The notes: generated by a model not told the origin, from the sequence alone. Shown: positions 41,806 through 53,411, counted from the stretch's first letter. The stretch: DNA of 64,000 nt from Alphaproteobacteria bacterium (GCA_025934695.1 JAICWS010000001.1:215301-279300), one strand, 5' to 3'. Program-made: numbers and translations.

Positions 41806-42004
41806 CGTTTCCGTCACGGACATCTTTCCGGATGCGCAACGAATTCCAGAATCCGACTCTTCCTCCCTTCTTCGGGCTAGAAGATGCTATACTTCCGTTC
41901 AAATAATGATAATATCGCTTTCGGGAAAGGCTGCGGGCAGGCGGAGTAATCAACCAACTAGCAGCTTACTAATTGACTATCTATCTCAACCTTAGAGGAC
42001 CATC

Positions 42005-42169
42005 ATGAAAAAACTGACCTATCTGGTCGCAGTTGCGGCCGTGGCTTTCGTTCTTGCTTCTCCGGCTTTCGCCGCTGACGATGCAGCTCCTGCAACCAAC
42101 ACCACCAGCAGCGACACGAATACCACCACGAACACCACCACCAATACGACGACCCCGGACGGCAAGTAA
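42005..42169 (+). CDS. Small secreted Asn/Thr-rich peptide
   Basis: This is a 54-residue protein with a signal peptide (MKKLTYLVAVAAVAFVLASP, then AFA) and a mature part of about 31 residues made mostly of Asn and Thr (TNTTSSDTNTTTNTTTNTTT). AGAGG precedes the start and a strong terminator follows. The low-complexity mature part suggests a flexible coat, glycosylation substrate or spacer. Two other proteins in the window carry similar tracts. It is below usual length thresholds and easily missed. Confidence 0.75.
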   Translation: MKKLTYLVAVAAVAFVLASPAFAADDAAPATNTTSSDTNTTTNTTTNTTTPDGK

Positions 42170-42190
42170 TACGTTCCGCGGTAAGCGATT

Positions 42191-42242
42191 AAAATCCACG
42201 ACGTGGCGCCCTTGCGGCTTGCGATGTCGTGGATTTTCTTTT
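42191..42242. terminator. Bidirectional intrinsic terminator
   Basis: The 12-bp stem AAAATCCACGAC / GTCGTGGATTTT is followed by CTTTT on the plus strand. It serves the secreted peptide gene and lies just after the stop of the convergent gene. Confidence 0.85.
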
Positions 42243-42247
42243 CGGAT

Positions 42248-42826
42248 TTATTCCGGCTGGATCAGCTTGCGCACCTGCTGCGCATCCGCCTCGGGCAGAT
42301 CGGCGCCGCGGGACTGGAGCTGGATAAAGGCGGCGGTGTTGGGCGACGAGCGCATGAAAACGCCGGCATTGTGCTCGCGCGCGTCGCCATCCCCGATGTC
42401 GTAGCGAATGAAGACGCTGGGTTCGCCGTTGCCGGCGCGGAAGGATTCAGTCTTGATGATCGTCGCCCCCGCCTTGCCGTACTGCGCATTCATGCCGTTC
42501 AGAATGCTGTTCATGAGGGCGAGGTCGACATCCGGTTTACCGCTAAGCGAATAAACGGTCACGGTCATGGCGCGCGTCCAGGCATTCGTCCGGGCGGTGT
42601 CATAGGGAACATAGGCGAGATCGGCGATCTTGCCCTGATCAGCTAAATTCGCGAAAGCGAATTTCGAGCAGCCGAATTTGTCCGCCATCAGCTGGTAATG
42701 CCGGCCCATTTTCTGCAGCGTCAGGTATTCCGCGCTGTCGTCCTTGAAGGGCGATTCAAAAGCACCCGCCGCGCCGGCGACGGTGAGGAAAATCGCGGTA
42801 AAAACCGCCACATAGCGCATATCCAT
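42248..42826 (-). CDS. Hypothetical secreted protein
   Basis: This 192-residue protein has a signal peptide (MDMRYVAVFTAIFLTVAGAA, then GAFE). The mature domain has YQLMADKFGCSKFAFANLAD, RTNAWTRAMTVTVYSLSG, ALMNSILNGMNAQYGKAG, TESFRAGNGEPSVFIRYDIGD and EADAQQVRKLI. A single Cys is present. It is of a length and layout seen in uncharacterised alphaproteobacterial exported proteins, without an assignable function. It is convergent with the Asn/Thr-rich peptide gene. Confidence 0.65.
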   Translation of the reverse strand: MDMRYVAVFTAIFLTVAGAAGAFESPFKDDSAEYLTLQKMGRHYQLMADKFGCSKFAFANLADQGKIADLAYVPYDTARTNAWTRAMTVTVYSLSGKPDVDLALMNSILNGMNAQYGKAGATIIKTESFRAGNGEPSVFIRYDIGDGDAREHNAGVFMRSSPNTAAFIQLQSRGADLPEADAQQVRKLIQPE

Positions 42827-42936
42827 GAAAACTCCCCATGTTTTCAGAATATAAGTCCCGGAGATTGCTTATCAATCCCTCGCTATATATGATTGATGAT
42901 GCCGCCCGCGCCCGCTATTCTCGGGCCGGATTTTAA

Positions 42937-44286
<1,350 letters not shown>

Positions 44287-44307
44287 GTTTGACGACCGAT
44301 AACGCTT

Positions 44308-44526
44308 TTAACGCGGAGGCCCGGAGAGCCGGAGATTCATTTCCGTCTTGGCGCGAAGCGCATTTACTTCACCAGGGCGCAACCGCACGAAGTTACGAAG
44401 TAACGAAGGAATCTTTCTGCGGCGAAGTATCTTCGTATCTTCGTAACTTCGTGCGCGCCGCCTTGGAAATATGTGCGCTGCGCGCGAAGTCAAAAACATC
44501 TCCGGGTCTCCGGGCCTCCGCGTTAA
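44308..44526. repeat. 219-bp nested palindromic element
   Basis: The ends are a 29-bp imperfect inverted repeat (starting TTAACGCGGAGGCCCGGAGA; ending TCTCCGGGCCTCCGCGTTAA). Inside is a second inverted pair (CGCACGAAGTTACGAAGTAA around 44388; TTCGTAACTTCGTGCG around 44440) made of repeated ACGAAG units. There are no similarities to the other element families. It is wholly open in the frame of the next gene. Confidence 0.75.
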
Positions 44527-44528
44527 CT

Positions 44529-45392
44529 ATGTTTGTCGCGGTCGTCCTGTTCGCGCTTCCAGCGGCCGCCGGCGACACGGGCAAGATGTCCACGCCGCCG
44601 CCCAAGGGCGACACCCCTTACGAGCAGAAATACTATGCCGACCCGTTCTATGACGAGATCGAGCAGCTGGCCCGGAAAAAGCCGGCGCGCGACGTTATCG
44701 CCATGATCGACCTGAAAGTGCAGGATAAGCCCGAGCGCATCAACGCTGCGTCGCTGTGGCTGCGCGACAATTCCATCGGCCAGCGCGATATCGACCGCAT
44801 GGACTCGCTCTACTTCATGGCCTATTCCGACGTGACGCTGCAGCTCGCGCGCGCCTACGAAAAGGCGGGCATCCGCGATTCCTACCTCGATCTGCTGAAA
44901 AGCTCGGTCATGGCGCTCTATGCCTATGAAATGCTGGCGGGCATCGACGCCCTGCGCTGCGCCGACCCGACGGCGCTCGCCGCCATGCGCGAAAACACGC
45001 TGATGCCGCGGTACGCGAAGCTGGGCGATGCTTTCGACCTGCTGTCGAAATCCGATTTCGACCTGTTCGAGACGACCGCCTTCATCGCCGACAACAAGTT
45101 CGCGCACCGCAAGCCCAATGATTTCATCTGCGGGCTGGGCGCTGCGCATCTCTCCGACATCCAGCGGCAGGACGGCGCCCAGACTTTCAAGGCCGTCAAC
45201 CCGGCGACGGGGCAGGATTCCACCCGCGTCATTCCGCCTGCCGGCTATTCCTATACTCCGGCCTATGTCGACGACACGGAATGGAACAAGCGCCGCGAAG
45301 AGATGAAGAAGCATCAGACCAAGCTCTGGAAAGACCGCTATGACCGGCTGAAGAAGGCCGATGCGCCTTCTCCGAAAACGGAAAAAGACTAA
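44529..45392 (+). CDS. Hypothetical exported protein
   Basis: This protein of about 287 residues begins with a hydrophobic stretch (MFVAVVLFALPAAAGDTGK) that would be a signal peptide without the usual basic start. The mature part is helical: YADPFYDEIEQLARKKPARD, IDRMDSLYFMAYSDVTLQLA, IRDSYLDLLKSSVMALYAYE, DALRCADPTALAAMREN and NDFICGLGAAHL, with two Cys. It resembles no family I know. The frame is open 82 codons upstream through the palindromic element, so a longer product cannot be excluded. It converges on the hybrid kinase, which stops 2 bases later. Confidence 0.6.
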   Translation: MFVAVVLFALPAAAGDTGKMSTPPPKGDTPYEQKYYADPFYDEIEQLARKKPARDVIAMIDLKVQDKPERINAASLWLRDNSIGQRDIDRMDSLYFMAYSDVTLQLARAYEKAGIRDSYLDLLKSSVMALYAYEMLAGIDALRCADPTALAAMRENTLMPRYAKLGDAFDLLSKSDFDLFETTAFIADNKFAHRKPNDFICGLGAAHLSDIQRQDGAQTFKAVNPATGQDSTRVIPPAGYSYTPAYVDDTEWNKRREEMKKHQTKLWKDRYDRLKKADAPSPKTEKD

Positions 45393-45393
45393 A

Positions 45394-47640
45394 TTATTTC
45401 GCCGCCGCCGCCACACCGATGCTTTCGGCCTGCATGGCTTCCATTTCCTTAAGTTCGTTTTCGCCGTCGTGGACGAGGACCTGGATGATGTCCTTGAGCG
45501 CGGCGGCGTCGCGCTTGCGAGCAGTTTTTTCGATGACTTCGGCGATGCGGCATGTTTCCGTCATGCCGATGAGGCCGCTGACGCTCTTGAGGTCGTGGGC
45601 GGTGCGTTCCATGATCTCAAGGTCCTGCTTTGCGAATTGTTCTTCGATCACGCCGATCAGGCGCGAGACTTCGCTGAGGGTATTGCGGATCAGCTCTTCC
45701 ATATATTCGGCGCCGAGATCGGCGCGTATCTGGCGCAGGTTCTCGTTCAGCGTGCGCTCGCGCCGCGCGGGCGGTTTTTGAGGCTGCGGCGCTGGCGTCC
45801 CGGCTGTCGCGGGCGCCGGGGCGATTTCGATCTTCGGCAAAGTCTTTGACGCTCCCGACTTGTCGACATGTCCCGGCAACAATCCGGCGATCGTACGGTA
45901 AAGCTCGGCGGGAGAGAAAGGCTTGGCCACATGTGCGTTCATTCCGGCTTCGTAGCATTTGGCGATATGGTCTTCGAGAACGCTCGCGGTCAGCGCGATG
46001 ATTGGCGTCTTGCGCAACTTGCCGCCCAGGGCGCGGATCTCCTGCGTGGCTGCGAAACCGCTCTTTTCCGGCATGTTCACGTCCATGAGAATAAGATCGA
46101 ACTGGCCTTCTTTTGCGAGACGCACGACCGCATTGCCGTCGTCGGCGACGGTAACCTTGTGGCCCTTCCGGCTGAGCAGGCGCGTCGCGATCTGCTGGTT
46201 GATCTTGTTGTCCTCGGCGACGAGGATGTTGAGCGGCATGAGTTCAGCGGCATCCTCTTCGCTCCCCGCCTCCGACGCGACGACGGGCGGGTGATAGGGC
46301 ACTTCGAACCAGAAAGTGCTGCCCTTTCCTTCGACGCTTTTGACGCCGATCTTGCCGCCCATCAGGCCGAGCAGGCTCTTGATGATCGACAGGCCCAGAC
46401 CCGTGCCGCCGTATTTGCGCGCGACGGAGCTGTCGGCCTGCACGAACTTGCGGAATAGCTTCTTCTGATTTTCGGGGCTGATGCCGACGCCGGTATCGCG
46501 CACCTCGACCCGCAGGACCGGCACGGCGCCCGCCTTGAAGCTCGCCGCCAGCTCTACGCCGCCCGCCGCCGTGAATTTGATCGCGTTGTTGAGGAGGTTG
46601 ATGACGATCTGCTGAGTGCGGTGCGGATCGCCATAGACCATCTTTGGAACGGCATCGTCCAGCGTCATCTTCAGGTAAATCCCCTTGGTCTCGGCATTGC
46701 GCGTGAGGATCCGGATGGTATTGGACAGCACGGCGTGGAAATCGAAGTTGATGTTGCTGATCTGCAGCTTGCCCGCTTCCAGTTTGGAGACGTCGAGAAT
46801 GTCGTTCAGCGTGTTCAGGAGAGTCTTCGAGCATTCGCTGACCGTGTTGATGTACCCCGACTGCTCAGGCGTGAGCGGCGTATCCTTCATGAAATCGATC
46901 ATGCCGAGGATCCCCGCCATCGGCGTCCGGATTTCGTGGCTCATCAACGCGAGGAACTGGGATTTCGCCTCGTTCGCCGCTTGGGCCTGGCGCGTGGAGG
47001 CCACCAGCGCGACTGCCGACTGGCGTATCTTGCGGGCGATGAAGAAGCAATAGCCGCAGAACATCGCAAAACCGATACCCAGGTATTTCGTCTCCTGGAT
47101 GTCGAGGTTCTCGAGCGTCACGAAGGACGAGAAGACGAACATGACGCCGATGTCGAACAGCAGCAATTCCCACATCGACGCGCTGGCGGAAGCGTAAAGC
47201 GACGTTGCGCAGAAAACGAAAAAATACCCCAGCACGTGCTCATACAGGAGAGCCGACTTGATCGGCACGAACAGCGCCGCAAGCCAAGGCACCATGTAAA
47301 GCATTTTGTTGAGCGCGATTTCGGCCGCGACCCTCGTCACCTGCGCTTCTTCAAGTTCGTTCCGGTGGCGCAGGAGGCGCCGGTATACCTGGCGCTGGCG
47401 CATGAGCATCAGCACGCTGACGACCAGCCCGGCCTCCATGGTGAAAAGCGATGCCAACTCGTCGGGAAATCCGTACATGTAAAACCGCAGACCCAGGAAC
47501 AGCGCGCCGATCGCGCCATAGGCCTGCAGGGGCATATAATGGTTGCGCACGTAAACGATGAGCAGCTCTTTCTTCATCTGCCCATCGCTTGGAGGCCGCG
47601 CGCTCCGCGCGGCTGCTGATTTCGCCTTTACCTTCCCCAC
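45394..47640 (-). CDS. Hybrid sensor histidine kinase, multi-pass (TM–HisKA–HATPase–REC–Hpt)
   Basis: This 748-residue protein has about six membrane helices between residues 40 and 215 with short loops, so it senses within the membrane or at its face. HisKA ([21 protein letters not shown]), ATPase ([35 protein letters not shown]), receiver ([38 protein letters not shown]) and Hpt ([15 protein letters not shown]) follow. The BarA/TorS-like architecture suggests relay to a separate regulator. A divergent receiver gene lies 270 bases away. The start may be MKKELL (22 residues in) rather than the first Met. Confidence 0.9.
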   Translation of the reverse strand: MGKVKAKSAAARSARPPSDGQMKKELLIVYVRNHYMPLQAYGAIGALFLGLRFYMYGFPDELASLFTMEAGLVVSVLMLMRQRQVYRRLLRHRNELEEAQVTRVAAEIALNKMLYMVPWLAALFVPIKSALLYEHVLGYFFVFCATSLYASASASMWELLLFDIGVMFVFSSFVTLENLDIQETKYLGIGFAMFCGYCFFIARKIRQSAVALVASTRQAQAANEAKSQFLALMSHEIRTPMAGILGMIDFMKDTPLTPEQSGYINTVSECSKTLLNTLNDILDVSKLEAGKLQISNINFDFHAVLSNTIRILTRNAETKGIYLKMTLDDAVPKMVYGDPHRTQQIVINLLNNAIKFTAAGGVELAASFKAGAVPVLRVEVRDTGVGISPENQKKLFRKFVQADSSVARKYGGTGLGLSIIKSLLGLMGGKIGVKSVEGKGSTFWFEVPYHPPVVASEAGSEEDAAELMPLNILVAEDNKINQQIATRLLSRKGHKVTVADDGNAVVRLAKEGQFDLILMDVNMPEKSGFAATQEIRALGGKLRKTPIIALTASVLEDHIAKCYEAGMNAHVAKPFSPAELYRTIAGLLPGHVDKSGASKTLPKIEIAPAPATAGTPAPQPQKPPARRERTLNENLRQIRADLGAEYMEELIRNTLSEVSRLIGVIEEQFAKQDLEIMERTAHDLKSVSGLIGMTETCRIAEVIEKTARKRDAAALKDIIQVLVHDGENELKEMEAMQAESIGVAAAAK

Positions 47641-47910
47641 AATATGCCCATGGTATGCCTTGGGAAAGGAACCCCCGGTTCCTCGTGTGCCTGAAAGCTG
47701 CGGGTCTCACGCTTGTCGACCGCAAGGGACGCAAGACTATGCCCTATTTCAATGATCGCCCTTTCGGGTTAACTTTCCCTGAACATTTATAACGTGTTGA
47801 AGGCGATCTTGAACGCATGCCGGCGATGGCAAATTTCCCGAACTATTCCAGTCAGTTGCAGGGTGATTTCTTTTCAGTTAAGCTGTTTGGGAAGGGGATT
47901 TTTTTAGGGC

Positions 47911-48336
47911 ATGCCGACCATCAACCGCGCAGATCTGGCCGTTCTTGTCGTCGATGATCAGATGATTTCGCGCAATCACGTGAAGCAAAATCTGCTCGCG
48001 ATGGGGTTCAAGGACATCGACATGGCCGCGACGAGCAACGAGGCCGAGGAAAAGATATCGCAAAAACACTACGACATCGTGTTCTGCGACTGGCACATGC
48101 CGGGCAAGAGCGGCTTCGCCATGATGCAAGCCTTCCGCCAGGAACGCGAGTTCGATCATGTCGCCTTCGTCATGGTCACAGCGGAGTCCGAAGAACGGCA
48201 CATGCTGGAAGCGATGAAGGCCGGCGTCACCTCCTATATCCTCAAACCCATCATGCCCAAGCCTTTCCAGGCCAAGGTCGAGCATGTGCTCGAATGGGTC
48301 GGCAAGGTCAATCCGAAGTATAAGTGCATTCCCTGA
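47911..48336 (+). CDS. Single-domain response regulator (CheY-like)
   Basis: This 141-residue receiver has LAVLVVDDQMISRNHVKQNL, phospho-Asp in DIVFCDWHMPGKSG, MVTAESEER and LKPIMPKPFQAKV. It has no output domain. It is divergent from the multi-pass hybrid kinase whose Hpt domain is a likely phosphodonor, and it converges on pyrG. The sequence is closest to chemotaxis-type receivers with the CDWHMP motif. Confidence 0.88.
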   Translation: MPTINRADLAVLVVDDQMISRNHVKQNLLAMGFKDIDMAATSNEAEEKISQKHYDIVFCDWHMPGKSGFAMMQAFRQEREFDHVAFVMVTAESEERHMLEAMKAGVTSYILKPIMPKPFQAKVEHVLEWVGKVNPKYKCIP

Positions 48337-48355
48337 GATGAAGGGATTGCCGGCG

Positions 48356-49981
48356 CTAGACCAACCGGCTCTGATCCACCGCCGCCTTGATGAAGGACGT
48401 GAACAGCGGATGCGGCTCGAAGGGCTTCGATTTCAGCTCGGGATGGAACTGCACACCCACGAACCAGGGATGATCCTTGAGCTCCACGATCTCCGGCAGC
48501 TTGCCGTCGGGTGACATGCCGCTGAAGATGAGGCCCGCGTCCTCGAGCTGCTTTTTGTACGTCGTGTTGACTTCGTAACGGTGGCGATGGCGTTCGGAGA
48601 TTGTATCGGCGCCGTAGATATTCCGCACGAGCGTGTCGGCCCCCAGCTTCGCGGGATAGGCGCCAAGACGCATCGTGCCGCCGAGGTCGCCTTTATCGTT
48701 GCGCTTCTCGAGCTCGTTGCCCTTCATCCATTCCGTCATCAGCCCCACGACAGGGTTGCCGTATTTCCCAAGCTCCGACGAGCCAACGTCGTTGAGGCCG
48801 GCGCAGTTGCGCGCGATCTCGATGACCGCCATCTGCATGCCGAAGCAAATGCCGAAATACGGTATCTTGTGCTCCCGCGCGAACTGCACGGCCTTGATCT
48901 TGCCTTCCGTCCCCCGTTCGCCAAAGCCGCCGGGCACGAGGATGCCATCGACATTCTCCAGCAGGTGCAGGCTGTCGTTCTTTTCGAAAATCTCGGAATT
49001 CAACCAGGATAAATTGACCTTCACATTGTTCGCGAAGCCGCCATGCGCGAGAGCCTCGGACAAGGACTTGTAGCTGTCGAGCAGCGCCGTGTACTTGCCG
49101 ACGATGCCGATGGTGACTTCGCCTTCGGGGTGCTGGATCTTGTGGACAATCTGCTCCCATTTCGACAGGTCCGGCTGCGGCGCGGTCATGTCGAAATATT
49201 TCAGCACCTGCTCGTCGAGGCCTTCCTTATGGTAGCTGATCGGCACCATGTAGATGTTCGGCACGTCGAGCGCCGGAATGACGCGCTCGGGCAGGATGTT
49301 GCAAAACAGCGCGATCTTGCGGCGCTCTTCGGCCGGGATTTCGCGGTCGGCGCGCACCAGCAGGATGGAAGGCTGGATCCCCACGGACAGCAGCTCTTTC
49401 ACAGAGTGCTGCGTCGGCTTGGTCTTGAGTTCGCCCGCCGTCTTGATAAAGGGCATCAGCGTGACGTGGATGAACAGCGCGTTCTTGAGGCCGATTTCGT
49501 TGCCGAACTGGCGGATGGCTTCAAGGAACGGCGTGCTTTCGATGTCTCCCACCGTGCCACCGACTTCACAGAGCACGAAGTCCGCGTCCCCGTTGTCGCG
49601 GGCAAGGAAATCCTTGATCTCGTTCGTGATGTGCGGAATGACCTGGATGGTTGCGCCCAGATAGTCGCCCTTGCGCTCTTTCTCGAGGACGTTCCAGTAA
49701 ATGCGCCCGGTCGTGATGTTGTCGGACTTGCGCGCGGCGACGCCGGTGAAACGCTCGTAGTGGCCGAGATCGAGATCGGTTTCCGCGCCGTCATCCGTTA
49801 CATAGCACTCGCCGTGCTGGTAAGGGCTCATCGTGCCGGGGTCGACGTTCAGGTAGGGATCGAGCTTGCGCAGGCGGACTTTAAAGCCCCGCGCCTGCAG
49901 GACGCTGCCGAGCGCAGCCGACGCCAAACCCTTGCCAAGCGAAGACACCACCCCGCCCGTGATAAAGATATAACGTGGCAT
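48356..49981 (-). CDS. pyrG: CTP synthase
   Basis: This is a 541-residue enzyme converting UTP to CTP with ATP and glutamine. The synthetase domain has [40 protein letters not shown] and [10 protein letters not shown]. The glutaminase domain has [12 protein letters not shown], the Cys nucleophile in [14 protein letters not shown] and the His/Glu pair in [13 protein letters not shown]. The length is standard. secG lies 27 bases upstream on the same strand, the order typical of the class. Confidence 0.97.
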   Translation of the reverse strand: MPRYIFITGGVVSSLGKGLASAALGSVLQARGFKVRLRKLDPYLNVDPGTMSPYQHGECYVTDDGAETDLDLGHYERFTGVAARKSDNITTGRIYWNVLEKERKGDYLGATIQVIPHITNEIKDFLARDNGDADFVLCEVGGTVGDIESTPFLEAIRQFGNEIGLKNALFIHVTLMPFIKTAGELKTKPTQHSVKELLSVGIQPSILLVRADREIPAEERRKIALFCNILPERVIPALDVPNIYMVPISYHKEGLDEQVLKYFDMTAPQPDLSKWEQIVHKIQHPEGEVTIGIVGKYTALLDSYKSLSEALAHGGFANNVKVNLSWLNSEIFEKNDSLHLLENVDGILVPGGFGERGTEGKIKAVQFAREHKIPYFGICFGMQMAVIEIARNCAGLNDVGSSELGKYGNPVVGLMTEWMKGNELEKRNDKGDLGGTMRLGAYPAKLGADTLVRNIYGADTISERHRHRYEVNTTYKKQLEDAGLIFSGMSPDGKLPEIVELKDHPWFVGVQFHPELKSKPFEPHPLFTSFIKAAVDQSRLV

Positions 49982-50008
49982 GTGGCCCTCCCCCTTTTTG
50001 GCTATGGT

Positions 50009-50431
50009 CTATTTCGTTTGCGGTGCTTTCGGAATGTCGGACTTCGGCGCGCCCTTCCCAGGCTTTTTGCCGTTGGTCTCCGCCGCATTCATTGTATTGG
50101 TGGTGGTATTCGTCGCCCCCGTCGTATTCGTATCCGCGGGAGCCGGCGCTTTTTGCTCCGTCTTGGCACCGCCGTCGACTTCGAGAATGCTCTTGGCGGC
50201 GGGATGCTGGCTTGCGGCGATGGCCAGCAGCAGGCTGGTCGCAAAGAACAATCCAGCGAGTATCGTCGTGGTGCGCGTCATCACATCGGCCGAGCGGCGC
50301 GGCGCCATCAGGTTCGACATCGACCCCTGGCCCAGGAATCCGCCGGCATCCGACGGCTGCACCATGATGATGACGATCATCGAGACCGCCACAATCAGGT
50401 GGATAACAAGGATGACGGCTTCATAATTCAT
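50009..50431 (-). CDS. secG: Preprotein translocase subunit SecG
   Basis: This 140-residue inner-membrane protein has two membrane helices (residues about 5–22: VILVIHLIVAVSMIVIIM; about 55–72: TILAGLFFATSLLLAIA). Between them is the family loop VQPSDAGGFLGQGSMSNLM with AAPRR-like RSADVMTR. The tail of about 65 residues is low in complexity with Asn/Thr (ADTNTTGATNTTTNT) and a Lys-rich end. It is upstream of pyrG and cotranscribed. tpiA, the usual next upstream neighbour, is separated by an inserted ankyrin gene. Confidence 0.93.
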   Translation of the reverse strand: MNYEAVILVIHLIVAVSMIVIIMVQPSDAGGFLGQGSMSNLMAPRRSADVMTRTTTILAGLFFATSLLLAIAASQHPAAKSILEVDGGAKTEQKAPAPADTNTTGATNTTTNTMNAAETNGKKPGKGAPKSDIPKAPQTK

Positions 50432-50684
50432 TGTTGTGAGGCTCTTTTTTATGTGAACTTGCGCTTCTTTATTTCAGCTCGAATATCTAATGCGCTTCCC
50501 TCCAAAAAGCCAGAGGTATTTGAACGGCAAAGCACCCGAATGGAAGCGGATTTCACAGCGGCCAGATATTCCCAAAGGGCAAAGCTGGTCCGATATCAGC
50601 CACCTCGGTAGGCTTTGAGAGCAAGGTCAGAGACTCGCAGAAATCGCTGAATTTAAATGAATTTCACGTCATTTAACATAATAA
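50432..50684. other. Divergent intergenic region of secG and the ankyrin gene
   Basis: No gene is visible. AT-rich near the right end, where a good promoter for the ankyrin gene begins. It must also hold the secG–pyrG promoter, but no clear match stands out. Confidence 0.4.
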
Positions 50685-50713
50685 TTGACAGGGGCGCTTA
50701 TTATGTATAATAT
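50685..50713 (+). promoter_or_regulatory. Sigma70-type promoter of the ankyrin gene
   Basis: TTGACA and TAATAT are separated by 17 bases; TATAAT also occurs 2 bases earlier. It lies 25 bases before the ATG. Confidence 0.55.
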
Positions 50714-50738
50714 CGTCCAGAATTAACAGGCGATGTTC

Positions 50739-52586
50739 ATGAGCTTACGGTCCATCTTCAATAGCGCGGCCCAGGCAGGCGCACCCAGCCCGGCGAACGA
50801 ATTGCGCAACAGCAATGCGGATAGCGCACGCCTTCTGTTTGATGCCGTAGATGGGAATAACCTGGCCCGAGTGACCACCCTCCTCACCGACCATGCTTCG
50901 GTCGATGCGCGCAATGATCTCGGGGAAACGCCGCTGATGCATGCGGTGCATCGCCGTTTTCCGCTGGTCGCGGAAGAACTGCTCAAGCGCAAAGCGGATC
51001 CGAATGCTGTGACCAATGAACAGCTGAGCCCACTGTGCTATGCGGCGCAAGCGGGGAACTGGGACATGGTACAACTGCTCGCCGAAAATGGCGCGCGCAT
51101 CTCGGGTTCGAACGCCAAGGAATTTCTGCTTCTGAACGCCCTCCTCCTCCGCGGCATCGAGGAGAACAACCCGGATCAATGTGCCGCGCTGAAGGCCGCC
51201 GGAGTCCACGACGCGGATGTGCTGAAGACCAAGGTCTTCGGCCTGATCGAAAAGAAGGATATCGCGGGTCTCGACCACTGCCTCGCGGCGGGTGTCCCGG
51301 CCGATCTGCGCGACGCTTGGGGAAATACGCTTTTCATGAAAGCGATTGTCACAGGCACGACAGGCGCCTTCGATATTCTCGCGCACTATGGCGCGGACGT
51401 CAGCGCCGTCAATCGCGCGGGCGATGACGCGATGTCCCTTGCCCAGAAATATGGCCAGTTCGCGGCGGTGATTTTCCTGCGCGCCCGGGGCGTATCGGGC
51501 AGCGCCCCTTTGACGCCAGAAGAACGCGAGCATGCGCTGCATGCGGCCGTTTATAACGGCGGCGCGGCGGCCGTTGAATCGCTTCTGAACGAAGGCGCTT
51601 CCGCGAATGGCGCGACGCCCGACGGCAAGCCCCTCATCCAGCTGGCGGTGGAAAGAGGCCATCCGGAAATCGCGGCCCAGCTCTTCAACGCGGGTGCCAA
51701 CCCGGCTGATGTCGGCGTCCCGGGCGTCTTCACCCTTGGGGTCGCTCTCGTCAAAAGCGGCGATGCCGCCGCCGTCAAAAAATTCCTGGATTCAGGCGCG
51801 CTGAATAAAAACACCGGCCCAGCGGCTTTCACCAAATTCAATCTTTTGCATGTCGCCGCCGAGGCAGACGTCAGCATCGCCAAGCTCGTGATCGCGGCTT
51901 ATCCCGGCCTCGTCAACCGCAAGGAAGACTGGGGCAGCACGCCACTGCGCGTCGCGCTCGAACACAATAACCTGCCGATGGCGCAGGCGTTGCTCGACGC
52001 TGGCTCGGATCCGCGCACTCTCGGCAAAAGCCCGAAATCCGAAGAAATGACCGACGCAGCCTTCGCGCAGAAATACTGCTCGAATGCCCTGGCGACCGCT
52101 GTCGACCTCAGCTGCAAGAAATTCGAACTGATCCAGGCGGCCTCGCGCGGCGACGCCGTGGCACTGGAATCCGCCCTCGGACAGGGCGTTTCTCCCAATG
52201 TGACCGATGGCCACGGAACGTCGCTACTCAAACATGCGGTCGCGAGCAACCATATCGATGTCGTCAAGACACTCCTCAGGCACAAAGCGGACGTGAGTGG
52301 CACCAACGGGGTCGACATTGTCGTGGCCGCCATCGCCGCGGGAAATCCGGACACTGTCCGGCTGCTCGGCGACGCCGGCGCCAGCGTCGCGGCGCAGGAC
52401 AGCCGCGGCTTCGTCCCGGCCAGTTATCTCATTCTCGGCGGAGTCAATGACGATATGAAGAGCGCCATCAGCTATTGCAAGGATCTCGATATCGTCCGGA
52501 TGTCGAAGCAGGCAACGCAGCTCGACCACCAGGTATCCGTCAGCAAGAAGATCAAGTTCAGAACGAGCCCCGCCATTTCGGCTTAG
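50739..52586 (+). CDS. Large ankyrin-repeat protein
   Basis: This 615-residue protein has about 12 ankyrin or ankyrin-like repeats over nearly its whole length, for example ETPLMHAVHRRFPLVAEELL, LSPLCYAAQAGNWDMVQLLA, KPLIQLAVERGHPEIAAQLF, STPLRVALEHNNLPMAQALL and TSLLKHAVASNHIDVVKTLL. There is no signal peptide or membrane helix. The gene has its own promoter and lies between tpiA and secG in the opposite orientation. ATG 50739 has AGG at the right spacing; another ATG is 6 bases upstream. It is a binding scaffold of unknown target. Confidence 0.85.
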   Translation: MSLRSIFNSAAQAGAPSPANELRNSNADSARLLFDAVDGNNLARVTTLLTDHASVDARNDLGETPLMHAVHRRFPLVAEELLKRKADPNAVTNEQLSPLCYAAQAGNWDMVQLLAENGARISGSNAKEFLLLNALLLRGIEENNPDQCAALKAAGVHDADVLKTKVFGLIEKKDIAGLDHCLAAGVPADLRDAWGNTLFMKAIVTGTTGAFDILAHYGADVSAVNRAGDDAMSLAQKYGQFAAVIFLRARGVSGSAPLTPEEREHALHAAVYNGGAAAVESLLNEGASANGATPDGKPLIQLAVERGHPEIAAQLFNAGANPADVGVPGVFTLGVALVKSGDAAAVKKFLDSGALNKNTGPAAFTKFNLLHVAAEADVSIAKLVIAAYPGLVNRKEDWGSTPLRVALEHNNLPMAQALLDAGSDPRTLGKSPKSEEMTDAAFAQKYCSNALATAVDLSCKKFELIQAASRGDAVALESALGQGVSPNVTDGHGTSLLKHAVASNHIDVVKTLLRHKADVSGTNGVDIVVAAIAAGNPDTVRLLGDAGASVAAQDSRGFVPASYLILGGVNDDMKSAISYCKDLDIVRMSKQATQLDHQVSVSKKIKFRTSPAISA

Positions 52587-53326
52587 GCGCTCGCCTCCGC
52601 AATTTGCATGAACTCATCGGCCTTCAGGCTCGCACCGCCGACGAGGACGCCGTCGACATTGGCCAGATGCAGGATTTCCTTCGCATTCGCGCCTTTGACC
52701 GAACCGCCGTAAAGAATGCGCGATTTCACTTTCGACTTTTCGCGGATCAGGGCATGCATCTTCAATATATCGTCGGTCGAGGCGACTTTGCCGGTACCGA
52801 TGGCCCAGACCGGTTCGTACGCGATGACCGTATTTTCGACCGTGGCTGTTTCCGGCACGGAATCCGCGAGCTGGGACGCCACGATCTCGTTCGCCTTGCC
52901 AGCCGTGCGTTCCGCATCGGTTTCGCCGATGCAGATGATGGCGGTGAGGCCCGCCGCGTGGACGGCTGACGCCTTGGCTTTGACGTCGACGCTGGTTTCC
53001 CTGTGATACTGGCGCCGCTCGGAATGACCGACGATGACATAGGAGCAGCCGAGGTCTTTAAGCATCGGCGCTGCGATATCGCCCGTAAAGGCGCCCGAGG
53101 CCTGGGCATGGCAATCCTGGCCACCCAATTTGATCACAGAATCCTTCAGCTGCCAGGCCGTGACGGCGATGAGGGTCGCGGGTGGACATAATACCATATT
53201 GTAGCCAGTGGACTTTCCGGCAGCGACAGCGGCGGCAAGCTTCGCCACCCGCTCCTGGCCGTCCGCGCGCAGGCCGTTCATCTTCCAGTTACCCACAATC
53301 AGCTTGTCCGCACCCATAAATGACAT
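52583..53326 (-). CDS. tpiA: Triose-phosphate isomerase
   Basis: This is a 247-residue TIM-barrel enzyme interconverting DHAP and glyceraldehyde-3-phosphate. Lys in VGNWKMNGL, electrophilic His in YVIVGHSERRQYHRET, catalytic Glu in VIAYEPVWAIGTGKVA and the phosphate loop ILYGGSVKGANA are all present. Standard length. The start may be the ATG 9 bases further in (MGADKL). It overlaps the ankyrin gene's end by 4 bases and is divergent from ppiD. Confidence 0.96.
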   Translation of the reverse strand: MSFMGADKLIVGNWKMNGLRADGQERVAKLAAAVAAGKSTGYNMVLCPPATLIAVTAWQLKDSVIKLGGQDCHAQASGAFTGDIAAPMLKDLGCSYVIVGHSERRQYHRETSVDVKAKASAVHAAGLTAIICIGETDAERTAGKANEIVASQLADSVPETATVENTVIAYEPVWAIGTGKVASTDDILKMHALIREKSKVKSRILYGGSVKGANAKEILHLANVDGVLVGGASLKADEFMQIAEASA

Positions 53327-53411
53327 ATCTCCTCTTTCAAAGACTTGACATCTTGGCCAAATCCCTGTGGATTATCAAGGCATTTTACCGTCCTACGAAA
53401 GAGTACATCCC

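Noticed and set aside
41896-41920. AATAATGATAATATC resembling half a Fur site upstream of the secreted Asn/Thr-rich peptide
   Set aside because: Only one half-site matches; the second half lacks the symmetry seen in the site at 35484.
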